Shown here one piece after another: positions 1 through 6,516 of a DNA stretch of 7,455 nt; position 1 is the stretch's first letter; the number at the start of each line of letters is the position of its first letter. The DNA comes from an uncultured Rothia sp. (GTDB lineage Bacteria > Actinomycetota > Actinomycetes > Actinomycetales > Micrococcaceae). The stretch covers positions 1-7,455 of the forward strand of contig NZ_CALJRY010000347.1 of the NCBI RefSeq assembly GCF_937976295.1. The letters run 5' to 3'. Below the pieces are notes generated by a model. It did not search any database, had not been told where the DNA came from, and saw only the letters and a list, made by a program, of their open reading frames with translations. The translations under genes and the position numbers were made by a program.

Positions 1-1
1 A

Positions 2-28
2 CAGCTAGAATCACAGCTCATCAGCTGA
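2..28 (+). other. Possible 3' tail of an upstream gene
   Basis: The frame starting at base 2 reads QLESQLIS and then a TGA stop at 26-28, 20 bases before the phosphoesterase ATG. This could be the C-terminus of a gene upstream of the window, but eight residues cannot identify it. From established knowledge, homologous phosphoesterase genes in actinobacteria often lie just downstream of a class A penicillin-binding protein (for example Rv3683 after ponA2 in Mycobacterium tuberculosis). That makes a PBP a reasonable but unproven guess here. The stretch could equally be non-coding. Confidence 0.2.
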
Positions 29-33
29 AGCCT

Positions 34-39
34 GAAAGG
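34..39 (+). promoter_or_regulatory. Ribosome binding site of the metallophosphoesterase
   Basis: GAAAGG at 34-39 leaves 9 bases to the ATG at 49 but only 3 to the in-frame TTG at 43. The spacing therefore favours ATG 49 over the longer TTG start. The frame is open back to the window edge, so a start further upstream cannot be strictly excluded. Confidence 0.5.
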
Positions 40-48
40 CGATTGATT

Positions 49-1068
49 ATGTGTGAAAACGCAATCAACGCCCGCGTCCCTGTGGCGGTCCCCGGCGCAC
101 GCGGCTCCTCCCCGCTCCTGAAGAAGGTAGCGGGGGCGGTAGCCGCCACTGCAGCCTTGGGGGCCGCCACGGCGGCGTACGGGCACTTTATTGAGCTGAA
201 TAATTTTCAGCTCCGCACCGAGTCCCTGCCGGTGTTGCCCGCTGGTAGCCCCGACTTTAGGATTCTGCATATTTCGGATATGCACATGATTCCGGGCCAG
301 CAGAAGAAGATTGACTTCATGCACTCGCTGGCTGCTCTGGAGCCGGATTTGGTGATGAACACGGGCGATAACCTCTCCCACGTGGACGGTATGGATCCGT
401 TGTTGGAGGCTCTCGACCCGCTCATGGACTTCCCCGGCGTGTTTGTGCCCGGCTCCAATTGCTATTTTGCGCCCCTCTTCAAGAACCCGGCACGTTACCT
501 GTGGCAGACCCCCGCCCCTCAAGTGATTGAGGAGGGAAGCCGTGCACGCCTGCCCATTGAGCTGATGCATGACGCCTTCGAGTCGCGCGGCTGGACGGGC
601 CTCATTAACCGCTACGACACGCTGAACCTCAAGGGTCTGCGCCTGGAGTTCTCCGGTGTGGATGACCCACACCTGCGTTACGATGAGCACCCCGGATTCG
701 CCCCGGGTGCTTTCGATGAGGGTGAGGAGCCGAGCATCCGTATCGGTGTGTCTCACGCCCCCTATATGCGTACTCTGCACCGCTTCGTGCAGGACGGTGC
801 GCAGGCTATTTTTGCCGGTCATACGCACGGCGGTCAGGTTTGTCTGCCCGGCGGTCGCGCTCTGGTCAGCAACTGCGATTTACCGCCTTCGCGTGCTAAG
901 GGTATCAGTGAGCAGTCCGGTATTCCGGTTCAGGTTTCTGCCGGTTTGGGTACCTCTCGTTTTGCGCCGGTGCGTCTGTTCTGCCCGCCGGAGGCGGTCT
1001 TGGTGACCCTCACGGCTCGCGATAAGGAGCAGGACACCTCCGCTACCTCGGCGGGTGGTCGTCTCTAA
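49..1068 (+). CDS. Membrane-anchored metallophosphoesterase (YkuE/YaeI-like)
   Basis: This is a 339-residue protein of the calcineurin-like phosphoesterase superfamily, probably hydrolysing a phosphoester at the outer face of the membrane; its substrate is unknown. Visible metal-site motifs in order are SDMH (residues 76-79, ligands D77 and H79), GDN (106-108), GSN (135-137, where most relatives have GNH), SHAP (H236) and GHTHGG (257-262, H258 and H260). Residues about 25-45 form an Ala/Gly-rich hydrophobic segment after two lysines. This looks like an N-terminal signal anchor and matches the usual architecture of this branch. A roughly 40-residue insert follows the GSN motif and contains KNPARYLW. 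The start at ATG 49 is chosen on ribosome-site spacing; TTG 43 would add two residues. The TAA stop shares its last A with the ATG of the next gene, so this is the first visible cistron of an operon with an ABC exporter pair. The family call is secure and the substrate is not. UDP-diacylglucosamine hydrolysis, known for some relatives, is unlikely in a Gram-positive without lipid A. Confidence 0.88.
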   Translation: MCENAINARVPVAVPGARGSSPLLKKVAGAVAATAALGAATAAYGHFIELNNFQLRTESLPVLPAGSPDFRILHISDMHMIPGQQKKIDFMHSLAALEPDLVMNTGDNLSHVDGMDPLLEALDPLMDFPGVFVPGSNCYFAPLFKNPARYLWQTPAPQVIEEGSRARLPIELMHDAFESRGWTGLINRYDTLNLKGLRLEFSGVDDPHLRYDEHPGFAPGAFDEGEEPSIRIGVSHAPYMRTLHRFVQDGAQAIFAGHTHGGQVCLPGGRALVSNCDLPPSRAKGISEQSGIPVQVSAGLGTSRFAPVRLFCPPEAVLVTLTARDKEQDTSATSAGGRL

Positions 1069-3098
1069 TGTCTGAGGCTTCTACAGCGCACACAACTAAG
1101 CGCCGCCGCAACCCTTTCCTGGAGACTGCGAGCGAACCGACCCCCGCCCCGATTGACTACGCGCACAGTGACCGTGCCCCGCGCACTCTCGCCGCATATG
1201 CGCGTCCGATTCGTGTGCGCTGGGGTGTGGGCCTGCTCGTGGCGTTCGGCGCCGGTGCCCTTGAGATTTCCATCCCGCAGGTACTGCAGATTATTGTGGA
1301 TCATCTCTCGCAGAGCACCACCGAAAGCGCCATCTGGACTGCCGGCGGCCTGGTGCTTCTGCTGGGTATTGCGCACGCCTCCTTCATGTACTGGAGGCGT
1401 TGGCTGATTGTGGACCCGACCTCCACGATTGAGCTGTCCATGCGCATGAACTTCTTTGACCGCCTGCTCAGCGCCCCGCTTTCTCTGCTGGATCGTTGGC
1501 CTTCCGGTCAGCTGCTGACCCGTTCCATGAGCGATTTGGGTACGATTCGTCGTTGGTTGTCCTTCGGTATTGTGCAGCTACTGACTGTTGCGGTGATGTT
1601 CCTGGTTGGCGGCTTTTTCATGCTGCGTTCTTCGCCGTCCCTGGCGCTGGTGTTTGTGGTGACCGTGCCGATTCTGGTGCTGTCGCTGGTGAATTTCACC
1701 CGCAAGTACTACCGCGCCTCGCATGAGATTCAGCAGATGACGGGCGATCTCTCCACCCGTATTGAGGAGTCGGTGCGCGGCATCCGCGTAATTAAGGCGC
1801 TGGGCCGCTCCCCCGAGCAGATTCAGGAATATTCCGAGTCGGTGGACGCCCTGCAGGTGCGCGAGTACGGCAGGTCGATGCTGGTGGCCCGTGTTGCCCT
1901 GTACCAGGGCCTGATTGTGGGTGTCTCCACGGCGGTGGCGCTGGCTGTGGGTGCTTCTCAGGTTGCGGCGGGCACTTTGAGTCTGGGCGCGATGACCGCC
2001 TACTTTGCGGTGCAGACGACCGTGCTCAGCCACGTGACGCGCTCGACCGCGCTGATGTCTGCCTATTTGAGCTATAAGGTGGCGTTGGAACGCCACAACG
2101 AGGTCATGGACGAGCCCGGCTTTGAGGCCGTGCCGCTGGTTCGTGGCTCCGCGGCTATGTCTGGGCCCGAGCATCCGCAGGGTGCTTCTGATTCGTCAAC
2201 AGTAGCTGGAGTATCTGCCGAGGGCGGCTCCGGGAAGGAAACTATGCAGTACCCCAGCGGTGGCGCAGTATCTGTCACTTTCGATCACGTTCAGTTCAGC
2301 TACGACGCTGCCGAAGCGCCTGTTCCTGCAGAGGCTACCGGCGCAGGCTCTGAGGTGAAGGCGCCCGAGGTTTCCGTGCTGAAGGACGTGAACTTCAAGG
2401 TCTTCCCGGGTGAGATTCTGGCGCTGGTGGGTGCAACCGGTAGCGGCAAGTCGACCGTGCTGTCGCTGGTTCCGCGTTTCTACGAGCCGACCTCCGGTTC
2501 CCTGCGTTTTGGCACCCGAGATGCCGCCGAAATGTCCATTGAGGAGGTGCGCGCCCAGACCGCGTTCGTCTTTGAGGAGGCGGTGCTCTTCTCCGGCACG
2601 GTTCGCGAGAACGTGCTGATGGGCGTTGCTGAGCAGTACGAGCGCGGCACCGAGGATGAGGACTACCCCGCCGCGGAAGAGCTGGAGGCGACCCTCCAGA
2701 CCGCACTGCAGCTGGCTGCGTGCGATTTCGTGGCGGAGCTTCCGCAGGGTCTGGATACCGTCATTGGTGAGGAGGGTCTGAGCCTTTCGGGTGGTCAGCG
2801 TCAGCGCCTGTCGTTGGCGCGCGCTTTGGCGAAGCGCCCCTCCGTGCTGCTGCTAGATGATCCGTTCTCGGCACTGGATGTGAACACGGAGGAGCGTATT
2901 ATTACGGGCCTGCGTGAGGGCCTGGACGGTCTGGGCGGCGCTACGACCCTGCTGACGGCGCACCGCCCCTCCACGGTGGCGTTGGCGGACCGCGTGCTAC
3001 TGATGGTTGATGGTGCCGTGGTCGCTGAGGGTACTCATGCTGAGCTGATGGACTCTTCGGAGCAGTACCGTCTGCTGATGACGATGGAGGACGGCTAA
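1068..3098 (+). CDS. ABC exporter half-transporter, degenerate-site subunit
   Basis: The 676-residue protein has an exporter membrane domain (about residues 45-345, roughly six hydrophobic segments) fused to a C-terminal ATPase domain (about 400-676). ATPase motifs are A-loop Y412, Walker A GATGSGKS (455-462), signature LSGGQ (573-577), Walker B LLLDD (594-598), D-loop SALD (601-604) and switch H632. Two key residues deviate: Asp598 replaces the catalytic Glu after Walker B, and the Q-loop reads VFEE (501-504) with Glu503 where Gln is expected. Its own Walker A/B site is therefore probably poorly hydrolytic, while its intact LSGGQ can complete the partner's site, as in TM287/288-type heterodimers. 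It is longer than the usual 580-600 residues. A Gly/Ser/Pro-rich linker spans about 355-400, an Ala/Pro/Glu-rich insert lies between A-loop and Walker A (413-436), and an acidic insert spans about 522-540. The ATG overlaps the preceding TAA by one base and has no strong Shine-Dalgarno, which suggests translational coupling. It acts in the cytoplasmic membrane with the next gene product; the substrate (drug, lipid, peptide or metabolite) is unknown. Confidence 0.93.
   Translation: MSEASTAHTTKRRRNPFLETASEPTPAPIDYAHSDRAPRTLAAYARPIRVRWGVGLLVAFGAGALEISIPQVLQIIVDHLSQSTTESAIWTAGGLVLLLGIAHASFMYWRRWLIVDPTSTIELSMRMNFFDRLLSAPLSLLDRWPSGQLLTRSMSDLGTIRRWLSFGIVQLLTVAVMFLVGGFFMLRSSPSLALVFVVTVPILVLSLVNFTRKYYRASHEIQQMTGDLSTRIEESVRGIRVIKALGRSPEQIQEYSESVDALQVREYGRSMLVARVALYQGLIVGVSTAVALAVGASQVAAGTLSLGAMTAYFAVQTTVLSHVTRSTALMSAYLSYKVALERHNEVMDEPGFEAVPLVRGSAAMSGPEHPQGASDSSTVAGVSAEGGSGKETMQYPSGGAVSVTFDHVQFSYDAAEAPVPAEATGAGSEVKAPEVSVLKDVNFKVFPGEILALVGATGSGKSTVLSLVPRFYEPTSGSLRFGTRDAAEMSIEEVRAQTAFVFEEAVLFSGTVRENVLMGVAEQYERGTEDEDYPAAEELEATLQTALQLAACDFVAELPQGLDTVIGEEGLSLSGGQRQRLSLARALAKRPSVLLLDDPFSALDVNTEERIITGLREGLDGLGGATTLLTAHRPSTVALADRVLLMVDGAVVAEGTHAELMDSSEQYRLLMTMEDG
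3086..3090 (+). promoter_or_regulatory. Ribosome binding site of the second ABC subunit
   Basis: GGAGG lies inside the last codons of the first ABC gene, 7 bases before the ATG at 3098. It is a near-ideal Shine-Dalgarno and fixes that start, with the TAATG overlap (stop 3096-3098, start 3098-3100). Confidence 0.75.
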
Positions 3099-4972
3099 TG
3101 GCCCACCATGGTCCGGCTCAGCGGCGGGAGGAGTTGAGCCCGCAGGAGCGCGCACAGACCCGTGAACGTTCGATGGCTCTGCTGCGCCAGATGCTGCGCC
3201 CGCACCGTGGGCCGTTGGCGCTGTCGATTATTTCGGTGCTTTTGGTGTCGGGTTCCTCGGCGGTTGCGCCGATTCTGATTGCCCGCGTTTTGGATAGTTC
3301 CATTGAACCACTCAGGCAGGGTGACGCCGCTCCCCTGTTGACTCTGTTGGCGTTTTTTGTGGCGGCTACTGCGGTGACCGCGATTTTTTCGTGGGTTAAC
3401 GTTGCGTACACGGTGCGTGTGTCGCTGGGTGTGGTGGTGTATCTGCGTAAGCGGGTGTTCCGTCATGCGCAGTCACTGAGCGTGTCGTTCCATGAGCGGT
3501 ACACTTCGGGCAAGGTTATTTCGCGTCTGACGAGCGATATTGATACGGTCCGCAGCTTCTTGGATAGCGGCATCAGCCAGTTGGCGATCACGTTGCTGTC
3601 CATGGTGATTTCTGCGGTCGCTATTTTCCTTCTGGATTGGCGTATTGGTCTGTTCATGCTGGTTATGGGCGTGCCGATTTACTTTTTGACGCGCTGGTTC
3701 CAGAAGACGGCGGTGCCGGTTTTCCGCACGATGCGTACCGAGTCTGCGCATTTGACGAGCCGTTTTGTGGAGACGTTTACGGGTATCCGCGCGGTGAAGG
3801 CGTTTGGTGCGGAGGCGCAGATGCGCATCGAGTATGCTCAGGCGTCGGAGCGTTACCGTCTTGCGGTGATGGATTCGATTAAGATTTTCGGCATCTACTC
3901 ACCCGTGCTGATGCTTTTGGGCAATGTGTTTATTGCTGGTGCGCTGGTGCTGGGTGGTTATGCGGTGCTGGGTGGCACCATGCAGATTGGTACCTTGCTG
4001 GCGTTGGTGATTTACGCGAACCGTGTGTTTGAGCCGGTGATGCAGCTCTCTGAGTTCTACAACATGTTCCAGTCGGCGATGTCCGCGTTGGAGAAGCTGT
4101 CGTCGTTCTTGGCTGAGGAGCCGGAGGTTGCTGAGCCGGAGCGTCCGCATGAGCGGGCTGTAGAGCCTGCGGCTGAGTCTACTGCTGGCGCCTCTGAGGG
4201 CGTGAGCGGCACGGTTCGCGGTGCCCTGGTGGAGCTGGATTCGGCGGTCTTTGGGTACACGTCGGATCGTCAAGCGTTGCAGGAGACGAGCCTGCGTATT
4301 GAGCCGGGTACGACCGTGGCGCTGGTGGGTGCGACCGGTGCCGGCAAGTCGACTATCGCTAAGCTGGTGGCTCGTTTCTACGATGTTTCGTCCGGTCAGG
4401 TGCGTATTGACGGCGTGGATGTTCGCCAGCTGGCGGATGTGCAGCTACGCCGTGAGGTGCTCATGCTAACCCAGGAGGTGTTCCTGTTCTCCGCCTCGAT
4501 TCTGGAGAATATCCGTATGGGTAACCCGCAGGCGTCCGATGAGCAGGTGAAGGCTGCCGCGAAGGCGGTGGGTGCTGATGCGTTCATTGAGCGTCTGCGT
4601 GACGGTTACGAATCGCGGCTGGGTCGCGGCGGTATTACCCTGTCGGCGGGTCAGCGTCAGCTGGTGTCGTTTGCTCGCGTTTTCTTGGCGAATCCGCGGG
4701 TGCTGATTTTGGATGAGGCGACGGCTTCGCTGGACATTCCGAGTGAGCGCGCGGTACAGGCGGCGCTGCGTACCGTGTTGGCGGGGCGTACGGCGCTGGT
4801 GATTGCGCATCGCCTCTCGACGGTTCTGGGCGCTGATCGTGTGCTGGTGATTCATGAGGGCTCCGTGGTGGAGGACGGCTCCCCGCAGCAGCTGATTGCC
4901 TCCGGTGGTCGTTTTGCGGCGATGTACGCCTCCTGGGATGAGCTGAATCAGGTTCAGGAGGCTGAAGCCTAG
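3098..4972 (+). CDS. ABC exporter half-transporter, catalytic-Glu subunit
   Basis: The 624-residue protein is a second half-transporter with the same architecture: membrane domain about residues 35-330 with six likely helices, and ATPase domain about 375-615. Motifs are A-loop Y387, Walker A GATGAGKS (411-418), Q-loop Q459 in LTQEVFLFS, signature LSAGQ (515-519), Walker B LILDE (536-540, catalytic E540), D-loop SLD (544-546) and switch H571. Walker B and Q-loop are canonical, but the signature has Ala for the first Gly. In a heterodimer, this altered signature would face the Walker A/B of the first subunit, which lacks its catalytic Glu. The two defects would thus fall in the same site, leaving one competent site built from E540 here and LSGGQ of the partner. 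A charged Glu/Pro/Ala-rich linker spans about 340-372. The gene has its own strong GGAGG and overlaps the previous stop. The TAG at 4970-4972 ends the operon's coding part, and no clear intrinsic terminator follows before the tRNA. Substrate unknown. Confidence 0.94.
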   Translation: MAHHGPAQRREELSPQERAQTRERSMALLRQMLRPHRGPLALSIISVLLVSGSSAVAPILIARVLDSSIEPLRQGDAAPLLTLLAFFVAATAVTAIFSWVNVAYTVRVSLGVVVYLRKRVFRHAQSLSVSFHERYTSGKVISRLTSDIDTVRSFLDSGISQLAITLLSMVISAVAIFLLDWRIGLFMLVMGVPIYFLTRWFQKTAVPVFRTMRTESAHLTSRFVETFTGIRAVKAFGAEAQMRIEYAQASERYRLAVMDSIKIFGIYSPVLMLLGNVFIAGALVLGGYAVLGGTMQIGTLLALVIYANRVFEPVMQLSEFYNMFQSAMSALEKLSSFLAEEPEVAEPERPHERAVEPAAESTAGASEGVSGTVRGALVELDSAVFGYTSDRQALQETSLRIEPGTTVALVGATGAGKSTIAKLVARFYDVSSGQVRIDGVDVRQLADVQLRREVLMLTQEVFLFSASILENIRMGNPQASDEQVKAAAKAVGADAFIERLRDGYESRLGRGGITLSAGQRQLVSFARVFLANPRVLILDEATASLDIPSERAVQAALRTVLAGRTALVIAHRLSTVLGADRVLVIHEGSVVEDGSPQQLIASGGRFAAMYASWDELNQVQEAEA

Positions 4973-5014
4973 AGACTTTATCTGCCGCTGCCCGACCGGT
5001 GGCGTGCCGCTGTG

Positions 5015-5043
5015 TTGCGTTCTGAATTTTTTTGGGTTATCCT
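5015..5043 (+). promoter_or_regulatory. Candidate promoter for tRNA-Pro
   Basis: TTGCGT (5015-5020) and TATCCT (5038-5043) are separated by exactly 17 bases, and lie about 40 bases before the mature tRNA 5' end. They match the sigma-70-type consensus at about three of six and four of six positions. The rest of 4973-5081 shows a run of seven T at 5027-5033 without a convincing stem before it, and a direct repeat of TGCCGCTG (4983-4990, 5005-5012). It is therefore not a clear terminator for the ABC operon, and read-through into the tRNA is possible. Confidence 0.45.
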
Positions 5044-5081
5044 AGGTGAGTTGCCTACGGTATTCGCTGATAGGTCAACAT

Positions 5082-5155
5082 CGGGATGTGGCGCAGCTTG
5101 GTAGCGCGCGTCGTTCGGGACGACGAGGTCGCAGGTTCAAATCCTGTCATCCCGA
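5082..5155 (+). tRNA. tRNA-Pro (anticodon CGG)
   Basis: The complete 74-base cloverleaf can be folded by eye. The acceptor stem CGGGATG (5082-5088) pairs perfectly with CATCCCG (5148-5154), and the discriminator is A5155. The D-arm has stem GCGC/GCGC (5091-5094, 5104-5107). The anticodon stem CGTCG/CGACG (5109-5113, 5121-5125) encloses loop TTCGGGA with anticodon CGG at 5116-5118, which reads the proline codon CCG. The T-arm is GCAGG/CCTGT (5131-5135, 5143-5147, one G-U pair) around TTCAAAT. The 3' CCA is not encoded (bases after the discriminator are CAG), so it must be added by tRNA nucleotidyltransferase. The gene stands alone, with a candidate promoter upstream and a terminator six bases downstream. 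Confidence 0.97.
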
Positions 5156-5160
5156 CAGCT

Positions 5161-5190
5161 AGCCCCGGTCCACTGGACCGGGGCTTTGTC
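5161..5190 (+). terminator. Rho-independent terminator after tRNA-Pro
   Basis: AGCCCCGGTCC (5161-5171) pairs perfectly with GGACCGGGGCT (5175-5185) across the three-base loop ACT, followed by TTTGTC. An 11-bp GC-rich stem six bases after the tRNA is a strong intrinsic terminator, though the T-tract is short. It should end both the tRNA transcript and any read-through from the ABC operon. Confidence 0.88.
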
Positions 5191-5202
5191 GTACCCGCGG
5201 TG

Positions 5203-5244
5203 GTATTTCTGTCACTGTATTTCTGCTGCTGTACTTCTGCCACA
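5203..5244. repeat. Three tandem imperfect 14-base repeats
   Basis: Units are GTATTTCTGTCACT (5203-5216), GTATTTCTGCTGCT (5217-5230) and GTACTTCTGCCACA (5231-5244), directly abutting. Any two units share 10 or 11 of 14 bases; eight of the first nine positions are invariant. They lie in non-coding DNA between two hairpin terminators, after the tRNA and beyond the 3' end of the convergent DUF418 gene. No function can be assigned from sequence; slipped-strand duplication is the simplest origin. Confidence 0.65.
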
Positions 5245-5260
5245 GATGTTGAGTACATAG

Positions 5261-5305
5261 AAGCGACCCCCTACCGGTGCAGGAAGGCAGGTAGGGGGTC
5301 GCTTT
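5261..5305. terminator. Long bidirectional hairpin terminator
   Basis: AAGCGACCCCCTACC (5261-5275) pairs perfectly over 15 bp with GGTAGGGGGTCGCTT (5290-5304). The loop is 14 bases, with a possible inner TGC/GCA pairing. It ends 37 bases beyond the stop of the minus-strand DUF418 gene and most likely terminates it. On the plus strand it is followed by TTTCT and could back up the tRNA terminator. T-tracts on both sides are short, so efficiency on each strand is uncertain. Confidence 0.82.
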
Positions 5306-5341
5306 CTAGGTTGTGGTTCTAGGTTATGTTCTTCGGCCCGC

Positions 5342-6475
5342 TTAGCCGCGCCCGGAAATGAGGGCGAGAATCGCCTCCAGGGGGCCGCGTCCGGCAATGG
5401 ATCGCGCCATGCGTGACCAGAGGGTGCAGAAGCCCAAGGCGATTGCGGCACCGAGCAGCAGGAAGGCGGTCCAGTACACGGCGGTGCCCCAGCCTCCGGT
5501 GGCGACGTAGTGCTCGCCCGCGGTGAGAGCCTTAACGGTGGGGCCTGCGTAGATGATGATTCCGCTCAGCACAATGGATGCACTCAGGGACATCTGGCCC
5601 AGGCGAGCGATCGGGGTGAGCATTCCCGCCTGTGCGGAGAGCAGCCGCGCGCATTCGGCCCAGAAGTAGAGGGTTGCCGCCAGGTTCAGGGTGAGCAGCA
5701 CCTGCGGGCTGTTGAGGAAGCCCAGCTCGGTGTAGGGGTTGAAGGTGCGGTAGACGGTGAGCGCCAGCACGGCGAGTACCACGGGGATGGCGAGCTTTGC
5801 CTGCAGGTTGTCGTAGAGACGCACGAGCACGATGCCCAGGCACATGACCCAGATCAGCTGTGCGCTCTGTGCGTGGTTGACGCCGTGGCTTGCGAGGAAG
5901 GGCAGCTGCACGGCAGTCCACTGGTCGGCCCGAGCGGCTACGTCCATGAGGAGGGTGTAGGTCCAGGTGATGAATGGGCTGGTGACCACCGCCAGCGCGG
6001 CGACCGCCCACAGGGGCAGGTGCACGACGAATAGGGTGAGCAGGGTGAGTAGCGCCAGGTGCACGAGCATGTCGAAGGGTAGCGTGTAGCTGAAGCCCTG
6101 CGCCGGTACGGTTACGCCGGCTTGCGGCAGGTAGGTGATGCCCTGCATGAGCGCCACGCCCAGCAGTAGTAGCGCGAGGAATCGCACGATGGTTCCGGCG
6201 AAGAGTTGCGGGAAGTTCGCGGTGCGGGCGTACCGCCAGGCGGCTGCACCCAGGATTGCGGCGAAGAGCGGTTCGGCGGGTACGAGGGTCTGCGGAATCC
6301 AGAACTTCCAGGAGACCGGGATCAGCTGCAGCCAGTATCCAAAGGGGATGAGCAGGCTGAGCACGGCGAAGGCGCGGGCGAGGTCGAGCCCGAGGTCGCG
6401 TCGGGTGCCTCCGAGGGAGGCTGCACGTGTCCCGCTGCTGACGGTGGGGATGGGTTGAGTGCGCCCTGCTGCCAT
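5342..6475 (-). CDS. DUF418/YeiB-like multi-pass membrane protein
   Basis: This 377-residue integral membrane protein has about ten hydrophobic segments (roughly 30-48, 66-80, 96-111, 135-152, 155-171, 204-219, 228-242, 257-274, 296-311 and 332-350). Three features suggest the DUF418/acyltransferase-3-like superfamily: an N-terminal motif RRDLGLDLARAFAVLSLL (25-42, the R..LDxxRxFA pattern), FDMLVHLALL (134-143), and a C-terminal RGPLEAIL (363-370) resembling the GPLEWLWR ending of DUF418 proteins. Relatives are proposed to move or transfer acyl groups across the membrane, but most are uncharacterised and no catalytic residue can be asserted here. The ATG at 6473-6475 is supported by AAGGAG seven bases upstream. 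The gene is monocistronic, convergent with the tRNA and divergent from the antiporter gene, and ends with TAA just before a strong hairpin. The family assignment rests on remembered motifs; a generic acyltransferase or an unrelated membrane protein remains possible. Confidence 0.82.
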   Translation of the reverse strand: MAAGRTQPIPTVSSGTRAASLGGTRRDLGLDLARAFAVLSLLIPFGYWLQLIPVSWKFWIPQTLVPAEPLFAAILGAAAWRYARTANFPQLFAGTIVRFLALLLLGVALMQGITYLPQAGVTVPAQGFSYTLPFDMLVHLALLTLLTLFVVHLPLWAVAALAVVTSPFITWTYTLLMDVAARADQWTAVQLPFLASHGVNHAQSAQLIWVMCLGIVLVRLYDNLQAKLAIPVVLAVLALTVYRTFNPYTELGFLNSPQVLLTLNLAATLYFWAECARLLSAQAGMLTPIARLGQMSLSASIVLSGIIIYAGPTVKALTAGEHYVATGGWGTAVYWTAFLLLGAAIALGFCTLWSRMARSIAGRGPLEAILALISGRG

Positions 6476-6482
6476 GTCCTCG

Positions 6483-6488
6483 CTCCTT
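6483..6488 (-). promoter_or_regulatory. Ribosome binding site of the DUF418 gene
   Basis: On the minus strand AAGGAG ends 7 bases before the ATG at 6475. It is a near-consensus Shine-Dalgarno that fixes this start. Confidence 0.8.
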
Positions 6489-6516
6489 GTAGTGCCGTGT
6501 TTGAGAGTCTGTGTGC

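Noticed and set aside
5021..5040. Seven-T run at 5027-5033 as an intrinsic terminator of the ABC operon
   Set aside because: I could not find a stable stem immediately before it. The TGCCGCTG copies upstream are direct, not inverted, repeats.
5055..5258. A 67-residue minus-strand reading frame containing GMTGFEPATSSSRTTRATKLRHIP
   Set aside because: This is the reverse-strand translation of the tRNA-Pro gene. GFEPAT-type peptides are a familiar artefact of tRNA genes annotated as proteins.
5086..5322. Plus-strand 78-residue reading frame across the tRNA and both hairpins
   Set aside because: It overlaps a well-formed tRNA and two terminators, has no ribosome site, and shows no protein-like features.
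5082..5340. tRNA-Pro as an attachment site with an integrated element
   Set aside because: No integrase, no duplicated tRNA 3' end and no foreign gene cargo lies downstream within the window.
5510..6034. Long plus-strand reading frame opposite the DUF418 gene
   Set aside because: Its composition is that of an antisense shadow of a GC-rich gene. The minus-strand frame has a good ribosome site, membrane helices and family motifs.
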